Source: Bacillus sp. KH172YL63 (lineage in GTDB: Bacteria > Bacillota > Bacilli > Bacillales > Bacillaceae_B). Taken from it: a DNA stretch of 64,000 nucleotides. Each line of letters starts with the position of its first letter. Within the stretch, counting starts at the first letter, position 1. The translations under genes and the position numbers were made by a program. Location: NCBI RefSeq assembly GCF_011398925.1, contig NZ_AP022842.1:3274001-3338000 (forward strand), read 5' to 3'. The notes beneath the pieces were generated by a model that was not told the DNA's origin, did not search any database, and saw only the letters and a list, made by a program, of their open reading frames with translations. Positions 26,152 through 34,748 of this stretch are shown here, piece by piece.

Positions 26152-26186
26152 CTACCAATTATTTCAAAAAACCTCCCCCCACACAA
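26152..26186 (-). promoter_or_regulatory. Promoter-like 17-mer, copy 3 of 3
   Basis: Minus-strand TTTGAAATAATTGGTAG with TTGTGT exactly 17 bp upstream of AATAAT. It is placed to start the nucleotidyltransferase/GyrI-like transcript with a leader of about 30 nt. Confidence 0.6.
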
Positions 26187-26254
26187 CAATTTCCCCACAC
26201 CAAAAAAGCACGATATCCCATACCGCGCCCAAAACACTCCTTAAATCCCACTCC

Positions 26255-26521
26255 TCACAAAAAATACCAGATAGCTAAACCACCACACACACCTGCCAAA
26301 ATAAAAAACAGAATAGAGAGTCGAAGATTTCGTCTCATCTTTATGCCATATGCACCAAAAAAGATGGCAGCCGCAATTTTAGAAAACCCTTGAAAGCCGT
26401 CATGACCGGCAAATAATGAACTGCTGAAAATGATTGAACAAAGTAACGTGGTGATAATCAAAGCCTTAAACCACAAAGGCTCACTTAGGAACTGGTTGAT
26501 CATACATTTGATTCGCTGCAC
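26255..26521 (-). CDS. Small membrane protein, GTG start
   Basis: An 88-aa product beginning MQRIKCMINQFLSEPLWF from a GTG that has AAGGAG 9 nt upstream. Longer frames have no ribosome site. It has three hydrophobic spans (ALIITTLLCSIIFSSSLFAG, FSKIAAAIFFGAYGI and LSILFFILAGVCGGLAIWYF). The family is not recognised; a similar size and topology is common among uncharacterised Bacillus proteins. Confidence 0.5.
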   Translation of the reverse strand: MQRIKCMINQFLSEPLWFKALIITTLLCSIIFSSSLFAGHDGFQGFSKIAAAIFFGAYGIKMRRNLRLSILFFILAGVCGGLAIWYFL

Positions 26522-26666
26522 GAGGGAATACTCCTTCCCGAAAACGTTGCGTCTCACTAAGCATATGGCGTTTCCGATAAAAACTTTACTCGTCATTCCT
26601 TTTTTGAAAGCAAAAAAGACCCGGCAGAGATCACCAATCTCTCCCAGGTCCATATTCATCCAAACA

Positions 26667-28463
26667 TTACTTAAATAAATCCATCAACAGCTCCCAGAAG
26701 CCTTTCTCTTTTTCCGGGACTGCTTTTTTTGCTTCCTTCTCTTCCTTTTCGATGCTTTCCGTCTTGATGACAAATTGGACGGAAGTCACTTTTTCGTTTT
26801 TCGGGGAAACGAAGGATACGGGCTGGAAGTCGGATTTATCGTATTCGGCCATCATTTTGTTGATTTCTTCCTGCATTTTGTCAGGGAGGTTTTTCGTTTC
26901 TTTGTACAGTTTGCTTGTGCCGTTGTGGAGCTCGCCGACACCGTCTTCAAGGCCGCTTGTGCCGCCTGCGAGTTCGGTGATGCCGGCGTGAAGCTGACCG
27001 TAGTTCGCAGACAGTTGACTTACGCCTTCTGTATAGCCCACAAGTCCGGAATGGAATTGTCCGTAGTTGCCGGACAGTTCACTCAGTCCCTGTTGAAGCT
27101 GGGCAAGGCCGCTCATGTCTGTTTCCTTTAAGGAGGCGGACAGATTCGCCGAGATTGATGACAGCTGGCCGCTCATGGTATTGACGGAACCGCTGACCTC
27201 ATTCAGCGTCGGTCCGACTGCCGCGAAGGCTTTCTTGACGTTGGCATACGTTCCTTTGACCTTCTGGGCCGCTTTGTGTGAGGCAACCAGCTGATCGACT
27301 ACCTTTGGATCGGCACCGCTCGTGTAGAGGGCGGCAATGTCTTCTTCGGTCAGGTTGTTGGCAGGGATCTCAGCCATCGCCCCGTCCAGGGCATTGTATG
27401 CCTGAACATAATTTTCCTGCAGCGCCTGAAGTCCATTCGCTGCCTGGGTCAGGCCGTCCGCGAGCTGGTTGAGTCCGGCCGGCAGTTCATTCAGTGCCGA
27501 CAGATCCATGTCAGCAGGATTGGCCGACAGCGACTGGTTGATCGACCGCAGTGCTTCTCCGATTGAATTGGACGCACCGACGATCTGAGACGAAGAACCG
27601 TTCAGTTCGCTGATGCCGTTTTGATATTGAGCAGAACCTGAACGTAATGAAGCCGCTCCGTCGTTCAGCTGGGAGACACCGCTTTTCAGCTCGGCGACTC
27701 CGTTGTTCAGTTTCCCGATTGCCTTCGACAGTTCTGACATATCATCGGTCATATTCTCCGTACCCGATGCATCGATCGGAAGCGTGGACGGGACGGCTGC
27801 GATTTGGACTCCCTTGAATTCGAAGTCCTCTACGTCCGCCTCCACACTCAGCTTCTTCTCTTTTCCTGGGAGCACGGTGAAGGTGATTTGTTTATCCTTC
27901 CCGGCACTTGCCACCATCCCGTCTGCCGCTTCGATGTTTTCATACGTGTTCGGCAGGTTGAGGGAAACCTGGAGAAGATAATTTTCATAAAATACTGACT
28001 CAGCGTCTTTATTTTCAAGCGTTTCGATGTCAATTTCCAGGTGACCGGTCTTTCCTGCAAGCTTTGACGGGTGGATGTCTTTCCCGTCGAGCTTATAGGA
28101 CACGTTCACATTCCAAGGGAGTTCTGTGTCTTTCGCCATGTTGCCCTGATAGGTAAACTTCCCTTCCGGTGCGTCCATCTCGATCTTCTGTCCATCTTGA
28201 TCAAGCTTCTTCAAATCGGTCAGGTTCTTGACCGTGCTGAAATCCCCGTAATCGTGGATTTGACCGGCTGTGGTGACTTCGAACGTGTTCACCACGTACA
28301 CGTTGCTCACGTCACCGCCGGCATTCAACGTCGCATACACGACTTCATCCTTTGACGCTATCTTCCCTTCCGTTGCCGCGAGGGCAGAAGCAGGAAGAAA
28401 TGAAGGCAGAAACAGCATGAATGCAAGCGCACCGAGGGTCAGTTGTTTTTTTCTCATCATCAT
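26667..28463 (-). CDS. YhgE/Pip-like LxxG-repeat exported protein
   Basis: A 598-aa protein with a cleavable signal peptide (KQLTLGALAFMLFLPSFLPASALA) and a ~200-residue beta domain, then a long central region of X-X-X-L-X-X-G heptads (LNNGVAELKSGVSQLNDGAASLRSGSAQYQNGISELNG and again LEDGVGELHNGTSKL), the YhgE/Pip-type repeat. The C-terminus is Lys/Glu-rich and ends FWELLMDLFK. Family members of this sort accompany MMPL/RND transporters. Its ATG overlaps the MMPL stop (ATGA), so the two are coupled; GGAG lies within the overlap. It probably forms an extracytoplasmic rod that works with the transporter. Confidence 0.8.
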   Translation of the reverse strand: MMMRKKQLTLGALAFMLFLPSFLPASALAATEGKIASKDEVVYATLNAGGDVSNVYVVNTFEVTTAGQIHDYGDFSTVKNLTDLKKLDQDGQKIEMDAPEGKFTYQGNMAKDTELPWNVNVSYKLDGKDIHPSKLAGKTGHLEIDIETLENKDAESVFYENYLLQVSLNLPNTYENIEAADGMVASAGKDKQITFTVLPGKEKKLSVEADVEDFEFKGVQIAAVPSTLPIDASGTENMTDDMSELSKAIGKLNNGVAELKSGVSQLNDGAASLRSGSAQYQNGISELNGSSSQIVGASNSIGEALRSINQSLSANPADMDLSALNELPAGLNQLADGLTQAANGLQALQENYVQAYNALDGAMAEIPANNLTEEDIAALYTSGADPKVVDQLVASHKAAQKVKGTYANVKKAFAAVGPTLNEVSGSVNTMSGQLSSISANLSASLKETDMSGLAQLQQGLSELSGNYGQFHSGLVGYTEGVSQLSANYGQLHAGITELAGGTSGLEDGVGELHNGTSKLYKETKNLPDKMQEEINKMMAEYDKSDFQPVSFVSPKNEKVTSVQFVIKTESIEKEEKEAKKAVPEKEKGFWELLMDLFK

Positions 28464-30475
28464 TTCTCCTCATAGTAGTTTGATTTATACGTTGTTTTCT
28501 TAATCACTTTATCGAATACCAACAGCATCGCCGGCAGGACGAACAGGACCATGATGAAGGCAAGGAGCGCCCCTCTTCCCATCAGCAGTCCGATCGATCC
28601 GACGACCGGGTTGGTGGAGGTGATCCACAGAATGAATCCGACACTTGAAAGGATCGCGGCAGAAATGGAAATCGAGAACGTCTTTTCTTCCAGTGTCCTC
28701 ACCATCGCTTCTTTCGCCGGCATTTCCTTCCGGTAGTGGGTATAGGCTTCTGTGAACAGGATGCCGTAATCGACCGTCGCCGCAAGCTGGACGGTGCTGA
28801 TGATCAAATAGCCGACGAACACGAGTGAGGTGTTCGTGAAGTACGGAATCGACAGATTGATCCACACCGCTGCCTCGATCGTGATGAGGAGCACTACAGG
28901 GATCGAGATCGATTTGAAGCTGAACAGAAGCACGAGTGCAATCGTGACGACCGTCAGCACATTCACGACGACATTATCCTTGTTGACCGTATTTTTAATA
29001 TCATAAAGGGTCACGCTCTCCCCGAGGGCAAGCGCATCATCACCATACAGATCTGATCCCGCTTTTTCCACCCCTTCCACGATGGAAAAGGGAACGTCCC
29101 CTTCCGTACCCTGGTTCGTGTTAATGACGAACCGGCTGTAATTTTCAGAGTAAAATTGATCGGTGACCGATTTGTCCAGATAATCAGGCGGAATTTCTGC
29201 ACCGACCTGTTTCACATACGCCATGACGCCTGTCACATAATCAAGGGACTCAAGCTCCTCGACAAGCTTCTCTTCCTTCGCCATATCCCCTTTAGGGACA
29301 AGCAGGACGATCGGCGTCGTTTCACCGAAGAATTCCTCCACTTTCTTGAAGTCACTTCCGACACGGGTATCTTCAGGCTGGCTTCCCATCCCGTAGATGA
29401 ATGACGTGTTCGTCTGTGCAAGGAACGCCGGCACAAGGATGGCCAGAACCAGGATCAGACTCGGAAACTTCAGCTTCAGCACTTTATTCCCGATCCCCTT
29501 GAAGCTCGGCACAAAGCTTTTATGTTTCGTCTTATCCATCCATTTATAGAACATAAGCGTCAGCGCAGGCAGGAATACCATCACGCTGATAAAGCTCAGG
29601 ACGATCCCCTTCACGAGGTTCAAGCCGAGATCCGACCCGATTTCAAACTTCATGAATGTCAGGGCGATGAATCCGAAGAACGTCGTCGCCGCACTCGCCG
29701 TGATCGCAGGGAAAGATTTCTTCATCGCAAGCTTCATCGCTTCTTCCGGATCATCCGTTTCTTTCCGGTAATCGGAGAAGCTGTGAAGCAGGAACACCGC
29801 ATAATCAAGGGATACCGCCAGCTGCAGGATCGGCGCCACCGACTGGGTGACGAACGACACTTCGCCAAGGAAAATATTCGTCCCTAAATTGATCAGCACC
29901 GACACCCCGATCGCCGTCAGGAAAAACACCGGCTCGATCCAGGAAGTCGTCGAGATGACGAGGATCAGGATGATGAGGGGCACAAGCAGCATCCCTGCAT
30001 ACATCGACTCATTGCCGGCCATCTTCTGGGAGCTTGCCGTATTCGCCGCTTCCCCTGCAATCGCGCCGCTTTCCCCGATCAATTCATAAATTTCATCGGT
30101 GATCCTGACCTCATCCCCGGTACGGACACTGATCGAGAACAGGGCATTTTTCTCCTTATAATAATTCTCGACCGTCTCTTTATCCGCCACTTCAAGCGGG
30201 GTCTTCAGATCAATTACATCATCAAGCCATAACACGTCCGATACACCATCGATCGCTTCAAGCTTACGTTTATAACCCAGTGCTTCCTGCAAGGTCACAT
30301 CTCTCACCATGACCCGCGTATCCGGAACCGCACCGGTGAACTCTTCCTCCATGATGTCCATCGCCTGCGTAGACTGGGCATCATCAGGCAGATAATCGAC
30401 CATATTATAATTCACTTTCACAAAGAACTGCGCCACTGTCGACAGAATCGTCACCAGCATAAATACGATCAGCAC
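28460..30475 (-). CDS. MMPL-family RND transporter
   Basis: A 671-aa (or slightly longer) RND-type exporter with two repeats, each of an extracytoplasmic loop and five to six helices; motifs LQLAVSLDYAVFLLHSFSDYR and VQLAATVDYGILFTEAYTHYR show the intramembrane Asp-Tyr pairs that carry protons. It is of the YdgH/YdfJ/MmpL type and may export lipids or drugs. The start is uncertain: the GTG at 30475 lacks a positively charged N-tail, while codons upstream encode a fitting KSASWIIKHKKAV (see findings). It is the first gene of an operon with the LxxG-repeat protein and is divergent from a TetR regulator. Confidence 0.85.
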   Translation of the reverse strand: MLIVFMLVTILSTVAQFFVKVNYNMVDYLPDDAQSTQAMDIMEEEFTGAVPDTRVMVRDVTLQEALGYKRKLEAIDGVSDVLWLDDVIDLKTPLEVADKETVENYYKEKNALFSISVRTGDEVRITDEIYELIGESGAIAGEAANTASSQKMAGNESMYAGMLLVPLIILILVISTTSWIEPVFFLTAIGVSVLINLGTNIFLGEVSFVTQSVAPILQLAVSLDYAVFLLHSFSDYRKETDDPEEAMKLAMKKSFPAITASAATTFFGFIALTFMKFEIGSDLGLNLVKGIVLSFISVMVFLPALTLMFYKWMDKTKHKSFVPSFKGIGNKVLKLKFPSLILVLAILVPAFLAQTNTSFIYGMGSQPEDTRVGSDFKKVEEFFGETTPIVLLVPKGDMAKEEKLVEELESLDYVTGVMAYVKQVGAEIPPDYLDKSVTDQFYSENYSRFVINTNQGTEGDVPFSIVEGVEKAGSDLYGDDALALGESVTLYDIKNTVNKDNVVVNVLTVVTIALVLLFSFKSISIPVVLLITIEAAVWINLSIPYFTNTSLVFVGYLIISTVQLAATVDYGILFTEAYTHYRKEMPAKEAMVRTLEEKTFSISISAAILSSVGFILWITSTNPVVGSIGLLMGRGALLAFIMVLFVLPAMLLVFDKVIKKTTYKSNYYEEK

Positions 30476-30572
30476 CGCTTTCTTATGCTTGATGATCCAA
30501 GATGCACTTTTGATGATTTTTCATCCTCTCTTGTTTCCAATACATTTTACCTCTATCATTATAATAAACACC

Positions 30573-30623
30573 GTGTTGGATATTCAACAAACAGTTGAAC
30601 AGGGAATGTTCAATACTCAACAC
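30573..30623. promoter_or_regulatory. Clustered TetR operator
   Basis: The 51-bp region holds overlapping inverted repeats: TGTTG-N6-CAACA, TTCAAC-N5-GTTGAA and TTGAACA-N5-TGTTCAA, with GTGTTG and CAACAC as the outermost arms. Half-sites TTCAAC/GTTGAA recur about every 11-12 bp. It lies between the TetR gene and the MMPL operon, so the regulator probably controls both. This is inferred from the position. Confidence 0.7.
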
Positions 30624-30686
30624 ATCATCCGCTTGTGTTGGATAACGAAGAAAAAGAGAAAGGAACGTGGAGAATTGAACACGAAA

Positions 30687-31244
30687 ATGGACCGCCGGAA
30701 GAAATACACCCGCATGGTTTTAAAAGAAAGCTTATTATCGCTTCTCAAAAATAAATCGATCTCAAGCATCACCATCAAAGAAATCTGCGAAAGGGCAGAC
30801 ATCAACCGTTCCACCTATTATGCCCACTACGCCAACCAGTACGAACTGCTCGAGGCGATCGAAGAAGACTTCATCGAAGACCTCACCGACACACTCAGTC
30901 AATACAACTTTTCCAAAGAAGACGAAGCCCTTCAAATGACGGAAAAATTATTCGAATACCTCGCAGCCAACAGCAACATGTGCGACACCCTGCTCAGCGA
31001 GAACACCGATATGTACTTCCTCAAAAAAGGGATGAACATCACCCGTGAATTCATTTTCAAAAACCTGATCGACGAAAGCACCATCGACCAGGAAGCCTAC
31101 GACTACATCAACATGTTCATCGTCGGCGGCAGCATCCACGTCATCCAGAACTGGATGCAAAACGGGATGGATAAGAGCCCGGGGGAGATGGCCGGGATAT
31201 TGAATGCGTTTATTAATCGGGGGTTGGCGGGGATGAGGGGATAA
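30687..31244 (+). CDS. TetR/AcrR-family regulator
   Basis: A 185-aa regulator. The N-terminal HTH is TRMVLKESLLSLLKNKSISSITIKEICERADINRSTYYAHYANQYELLEAI, the TetR signature with the STYYAHY recognition helix. The rest is a helical ligand domain. I use ATG at 30687 (MDRRKKY); a TTG four codons earlier (30675) has a slightly better-placed AGGA, and the much longer frame is not supported. It is divergent from the MMPL/LxxG operon with a palindromic cluster between them and is the likely local repressor of efflux. Confidence 0.85.
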   Translation: MDRRKKYTRMVLKESLLSLLKNKSISSITIKEICERADINRSTYYAHYANQYELLEAIEEDFIEDLTDTLSQYNFSKEDEALQMTEKLFEYLAANSNMCDTLLSENTDMYFLKKGMNITREFIFKNLIDESTIDQEAYDYINMFIVGGSIHVIQNWMQNGMDKSPGEMAGILNAFINRGLAGMRG

Positions 31245-31422
31245 ATCTGACATAACCAAGAAGTCCCCTGAGACGTGTAGTCATGGGGGACACCCCAATA
31301 ATCAACTTTCTTCAAATAAGCCCCTGACTTCCAAGCAGAATATCCACAGCAAATTACAAAGAACCCCTATTTATTCCTTAATATGGTATTATTGAAATAT
31401 CTTTTAATATCGAGGTGAAACA

Positions 31423-32163
31423 ATGGTGGGTTTCAAACATACAAAGGAAATTTTCCATAATGGTCAGACATATCATGTAGATCGATCACACCTTCATGAA
31501 ATTTGGCTTGATCATATTTTAAATGATCACCCTCACACCCAACATTCTAAAAGAGCAATATTGTTAGGTGGTGGAGCTGGTGTGGGGAAGTCTCAGGCAA
31601 TCATAAAAGCTTTGCCTGTTGATGAATTTGTGAAGATTAATCCAGACACGTTTAAAGAAATGATGCCAGAATACCAAGCGTTGATTTCTCAAATAAATCC
31701 GGTTGCTGCAGGTTTTGTACATACCGAAAGTAGAGAAATCGCCCATCAATTGTTTGTTGCAGCCATCACTAATAAGCTATCTATTGTGTACGATTCTACC
31801 CTCAGTTACCTTCCTCATGCCAAAGAAATCATCACAACCCTCAGAAACAACTCCTACGAAATAAACCTGATCATGGTAGACGCGGACACAGATGTGGCTC
31901 TTGAGCGAGCAAAAGCTAGATGGGAAGAAGAATATCGGTTTGTTCCTGAAGAAATTGTTAGAAATACGAATAAAGAAGCTGCTGAATCTTTTTTCAAACT
32001 GAAGGATGAAGTTGATATGTATACAGTTCTTCGCAATAATTCCCGGAACTTTGAAGACCCGTATCCAATAATAGTTAAGCCACATGTGCATTCTCCTGAG
32101 AAAATCCTTGTTCCCGATGAATATGACGCGTATTATCTGAAAGCCCATGCAGGTGATAAATAA
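31423..32163 (+). CDS. Zeta-toxin-like kinase
   Basis: A 246-aa P-loop protein of the zeta toxin / UDP-GlcNAc kinase family: Walker A GGGAGVGKS (Lys56), then KINPDTFKEMMPEY, which fits the substrate Asp loop, TESREIAHQL with the RE pair, IVYDSTLS (the DxT loop) and a lid LERAKARW. These are the residues of known zeta toxins, so it may be active, phosphorylating UDP-N-acetylglucosamine or another metabolite. GAGGTG precedes ATG. A cognate epsilon antitoxin is not found upstream; a small protein follows 48 bp downstream. Confidence 0.8.
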   Translation: MVGFKHTKEIFHNGQTYHVDRSHLHEIWLDHILNDHPHTQHSKRAILLGGGAGVGKSQAIIKALPVDEFVKINPDTFKEMMPEYQALISQINPVAAGFVHTESREIAHQLFVAAITNKLSIVYDSTLSYLPHAKEIITTLRNNSYEINLIMVDADTDVALERAKARWEEEYRFVPEEIVRNTNKEAAESFFKLKDEVDMYTVLRNNSRNFEDPYPIIVKPHVHSPEKILVPDEYDAYYLKAHAGDK

Positions 32164-32211
32164 TCCACAAAGGGGTATAATAAATATATATACTGTTTGG
32201 AGGTGTGTTCT

Positions 32212-32478
32212 ATGGGTTACATGGACTCCTTATTAAATAGTCTTCAGAAAAGTTCTCCTGCCAATATGGATGAACTCAAAAAAGAAAAAGAGAAGTATGC
32301 ACACATAACCAATCCTCTGAAATATGAGGAGGCTAATAAAATTGTAAGAGAGTTTTATTCCACAGATTCAGAAAAAGCCACGATCATTGTTCGTACCGAA
32401 GTCGTGAAAGCCTTCTCGAAACGAAACCCAAATGTCAGATTACGTAGAAATAAAGAAAATTTAAAATCTCAAGTTTAA
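32212..32478 (+). CDS. Small helical protein downstream of zeta-like kinase
   Basis: An 88-aa, highly charged, helical protein (MDELKKEKEKYAHITNPLKYEEANKIVREFY... VVKAFSKRNPNVRLRRNKENL). GGAGG lies 8 nt before ATG at 32212, which excludes the five-codon longer frame. It has the size of epsilon antitoxins (about 90 aa), but I see no clear similarity, and the order is toxin then partner, the reverse of omega-epsilon-zeta modules. It may be an antitoxin, a partner or an unrelated gene. It shares the terminator at 32477. Confidence 0.6.
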   Translation: MGYMDSLLNSLQKSSPANMDELKKEKEKYAHITNPLKYEEANKIVREFYSTDSEKATIIVRTEVVKAFSKRNPNVRLRRNKENLKSQV

Positions 32479-32508
32479 AACAAGCATAAATCCCTTCATG
32501 CTTGTTTT
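32477..32508 (+). terminator. Terminator of the zeta-like pair
   Basis: AAAACAAGCAT pairs with ATGCTTGTTTT (11 bp, 10-nt loop), followed by ATTTTATT. It overlaps the last base pairs of the small-protein gene. Confidence 0.75.
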
Positions 32509-32534
32509 ATTTTATTAGAAACTGTTTGATTCGC

Positions 32535-32572
32535 AAAAAAACCTGCAAAAAGAGTTCTCCTCTCCCTGCAGG
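32535..32572 (-). terminator. Terminator of the 50-aa gene
   Basis: Minus-strand CCTGCA and TGCAGG form the outer stem, with an inner AGAGGAGAACTCT hairpin, and are followed by TTTTTTT. It lies 13 bp past the stop codon of the small acidic protein gene. Confidence 0.7.
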
Positions 32573-32584
32573 CTGCCTTACCTC

Positions 32585-32737
32585 TTAATCTTCATACTGC
32601 TCGTTCTCAACCGTCCCGTACTGACCGGTGTCTGTTCCCATGACGCCGCTCGTGTACGAATCCATGATCTGCTGGCTCACCTGCTGGTTTGCACTTTCAT
32701 CATAGGAGAACTGCTCTTTCGGATCCTTCTTCTTCAT
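32585..32737 (-). CDS. Small acidic protein (50 aa)
   Basis: The 50-residue product begins MKKKDPKEQFSYDESANQ, is Gln/Asp/Glu/Tyr-rich, and ends with TVENEQYED. It has a strong ribosome site (GAGGGGGAG) 6 nt before ATG and its own terminator, so it is very likely expressed. There is no membrane segment and no Cys. The family is not recognised; the composition resembles small spore or stress proteins of Bacillaceae, but that is inference. It lies divergent from the universal stress protein gene. Confidence 0.65.
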   Translation of the reverse strand: MKKKDPKEQFSYDESANQQVSQQIMDSYTSGVMGTDTGQYGTVENEQYED

Positions 32738-32846
32738 GCATGACTCCCCCTCGCCATAATTAGTTGATTTCCCTACTATTGTTCGAAAATTCGCTACAGA
32801 TATGCGTGGAAAAATATAGTATGATAAATATAGGGAGGGGATAACA

Positions 32847-33296
32847 ATGAGTTTAAAATATCAGAACATATTGGTAGCTGTTGATGGATCTAAAGAAGCC
32901 GAATGGGCTTTCAAAAAAGGGATTGCCATCGCAAAGCGGAACGATGCCATCCTTTCATTGATTCATGTCATCGATACTCGTTCCTTTGCGGCAATCGAAT
33001 CCTATGACCGCACAGTGGGAGAAAGAGCGATCAAGTATGCTGAAGAATTGTTAAACGAGTACAAAGCCGAAGCGGCAGAAGCGGGCTTGAGCAAAGTCAA
33101 AACCTATGTTGAATACGGCTCCCCGAAAGTCATCATCCCAAGAGAAGCAACGAAGAACGTCAAAGCAGACCTCGTCATCTGCGGTGCAACTGGCCTCAAC
33201 GCCGTCGAACGGTTCCTGATCGGAAGCGTATCAGAACATATCACGAGGGCTGCACACTGCGACGTGCTTGTTGTGAGAACAGAAGAAGCTGAATAA
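32847..33296 (+). CDS. Universal stress protein UspA
   Basis: A 149-aa single-domain Usp: NILVAVDGSKEAEWAFKKGIAIA at the N-terminus, the ATP-binding loop GATGLNAVERFLIGSVSEHITRAAHCDVLVVR at the C-terminus (G-2x-G-9x-G-S pattern), so it is of the ATP-binding subclass. It acts in the cytosol; family members help survival under starvation and other stress. GGGAGGGG lies 7 nt before ATG. It converges on argH, from which it is separated by a shared terminator. Confidence 0.92.
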   Translation: MSLKYQNILVAVDGSKEAEWAFKKGIAIAKRNDAILSLIHVIDTRSFAAIESYDRTVGERAIKYAEELLNEYKAEAAEAGLSKVKTYVEYGSPKVIIPREATKNVKADLVICGATGLNAVERFLIGSVSEHITRAAHCDVLVVRTEEAE

Positions 33297-33298
33297 AA

Positions 33299-33341
33299 AA
33301 GAGCGGCTGACACCAGATTGATTCTGGCTTCAGCCGCTCTT
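33299..33341. terminator. Shared bidirectional terminator (usp / argH)
   Basis: AAGAGCGGCTGA and TCAGCCGCTCTT form a perfect 12-bp stem with an inner CAGA/TCTG dyad. It ends both convergent genes. Confidence 0.85.
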
Positions 33342-33353
33342 CCTTTTCATCTA

Positions 33354-34748
33354 TCAAACAGACGGAACCGTCACCGATCCGAGCTGTTCCTTACCTTTTT
33401 CAATCTGCTCTTTCACCTGAGCAAAACCGGTGCCGCCATACGACTTTCTTCTCTCAACAGCCGAGTAAGGCGTCAGGATGCTGTAAATATCCTCCTCGAT
33501 CAGTGAAGAGAATTCACCGTACTCCTCAAGTGAAACGTCCTTCAGATAGCAACCTTTTTCAATGCAATAAAGCACCAGCTTCCCAACGATTTCATGGGCC
33601 TGTCTAAATGGGATCCCCTTCGTCGCCAGATAATCGGCAAGCTCGGTCGCATTGGAAAAGTCATTTCCGACCGCTTCTTCCATCTGACCCTTGTTCACCT
33701 TCATCGTCGAAATCATCCCCGTGAAGATCTTCAAGGAACCGACCACGGTTTTCACCGTATCGAACATGCCTTCCTTGTCTTCCTGCATATCCTTGTTATA
33801 CGCAAGCGGCAGGCCTTTCAGGACGGTCAGGAGGGAGATGAGATTCCCATTCACCCTTCCAGTCTTCCCTCTCACAAGCTCGGCCATATCCGGATTCTTC
33901 TTCTGGGGCATGATGCTGCTTCCTGTCGTGAAAGAGTCATCAAGCTCGATGAAGCGGAATTCCTCCGTTGACCACAGGATCATCTCTTCAGCAAGACGTG
34001 ACAGATGGGTCATCAGAATCGAGCTGTTGCTCAGGAATTCCAGGATGAAATCACGGTCACTTACGGCGTCCAGGCTGTTTTCATAATAAGCACCGAAGCC
34101 GAGCAGATCGGCTGAGTAGGCACGGTCGATCGGGAAAGTCGTCCCGGCAAGGGCCCCTGCACCGAGTGGCGAAATGTCGATTCTTTTCAGGGAATCAACA
34201 AGACGCTCCTTATCACGGTTGATCATCCAGAAATAACACATCAGATGATGGGCAAAAGAGATCGGCTGGGCACGCTGAAGATGGGTATACCCGGGAATGA
34301 TCGTTTCCACGTTCGCTTCAGCCTGGGCAATGATCGCTTCTTGAAGATCCTCGGCAAGCGCCACGATCTCCTTCACACGTCGCTTTAAAAACAGGTGCAT
34401 ATCGGTCGCAATCTGGTCATTCCGGCTTCTGCCCGTATGGAGCTTTCCGCCGACTTCGCCGATCAAATCGATCAGCTGCTTCTCAAGATTCAAGTGGATA
34501 TCTTCATACTCGACGGAAAACTCAAGCTCATTGTTCTCGGCTTTCCCGTAAAGCACTTTCAGCCCTTCAAGAATTTGATCCGCTTCACTCCCTGTCAGGA
34601 TCTCACATTTTTTCAACATGGTCACATGGGCGATGCTGCCTTCAATGTCTTCTAATACAAGCTCCTGGTCGAAAGAGATGGATGCGTTGAACTCATCCAC
34701 CCATTCCTCCGGCTTCTTCGTGAAGCGCCCTCCCCAGAGCTTGCTCAT
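33354..34748 (-). CDS. argH: Argininosuccinate lyase
   Basis: A 464-aa fumarase-superfamily enzyme that splits argininosuccinate into arginine and fumarate, the last step of arginine synthesis. The superfamily signature [15 protein letters not shown] is present near residue 280, with catalytic Ser in the first S of SSIMPQ. Early substrate motifs SRNDQIATD and YTHLQRAQP are intact. Its ATG overlaps the argG stop (ATGA), so translation is coupled. Length is that of the family. Confidence 0.97.
   Translation of the reverse strand: MSKLWGGRFTKKPEEWVDEFNASISFDQELVLEDIEGSIAHVTMLKKCEILTGSEADQILEGLKVLYGKAENNELEFSVEYEDIHLNLEKQLIDLIGEVGGKLHTGRSRNDQIATDMHLFLKRRVKEIVALAEDLQEAIIAQAEANVETIIPGYTHLQRAQPISFAHHLMCYFWMINRDKERLVDSLKRIDISPLGAGALAGTTFPIDRAYSADLLGFGAYYENSLDAVSDRDFILEFLSNSSILMTHLSRLAEEMILWSTEEFRFIELDDSFTTGSSIMPQKKNPDMAELVRGKTGRVNGNLISLLTVLKGLPLAYNKDMQEDKEGMFDTVKTVVGSLKIFTGMISTMKVNKGQMEEAVGNDFSNATELADYLATKGIPFRQAHEIVGKLVLYCIEKGCYLKDVSLEEYGEFSSLIEEDIYSILTPYSAVERRKSYGGTGFAQVKEQIEKGKEQLGSVTVPSV

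Noticed and set aside
31245..31422. Epsilon-type antitoxin upstream of the zeta-like kinase
   Set aside because: No frame with a ribosome site exists in the 178-bp gap.
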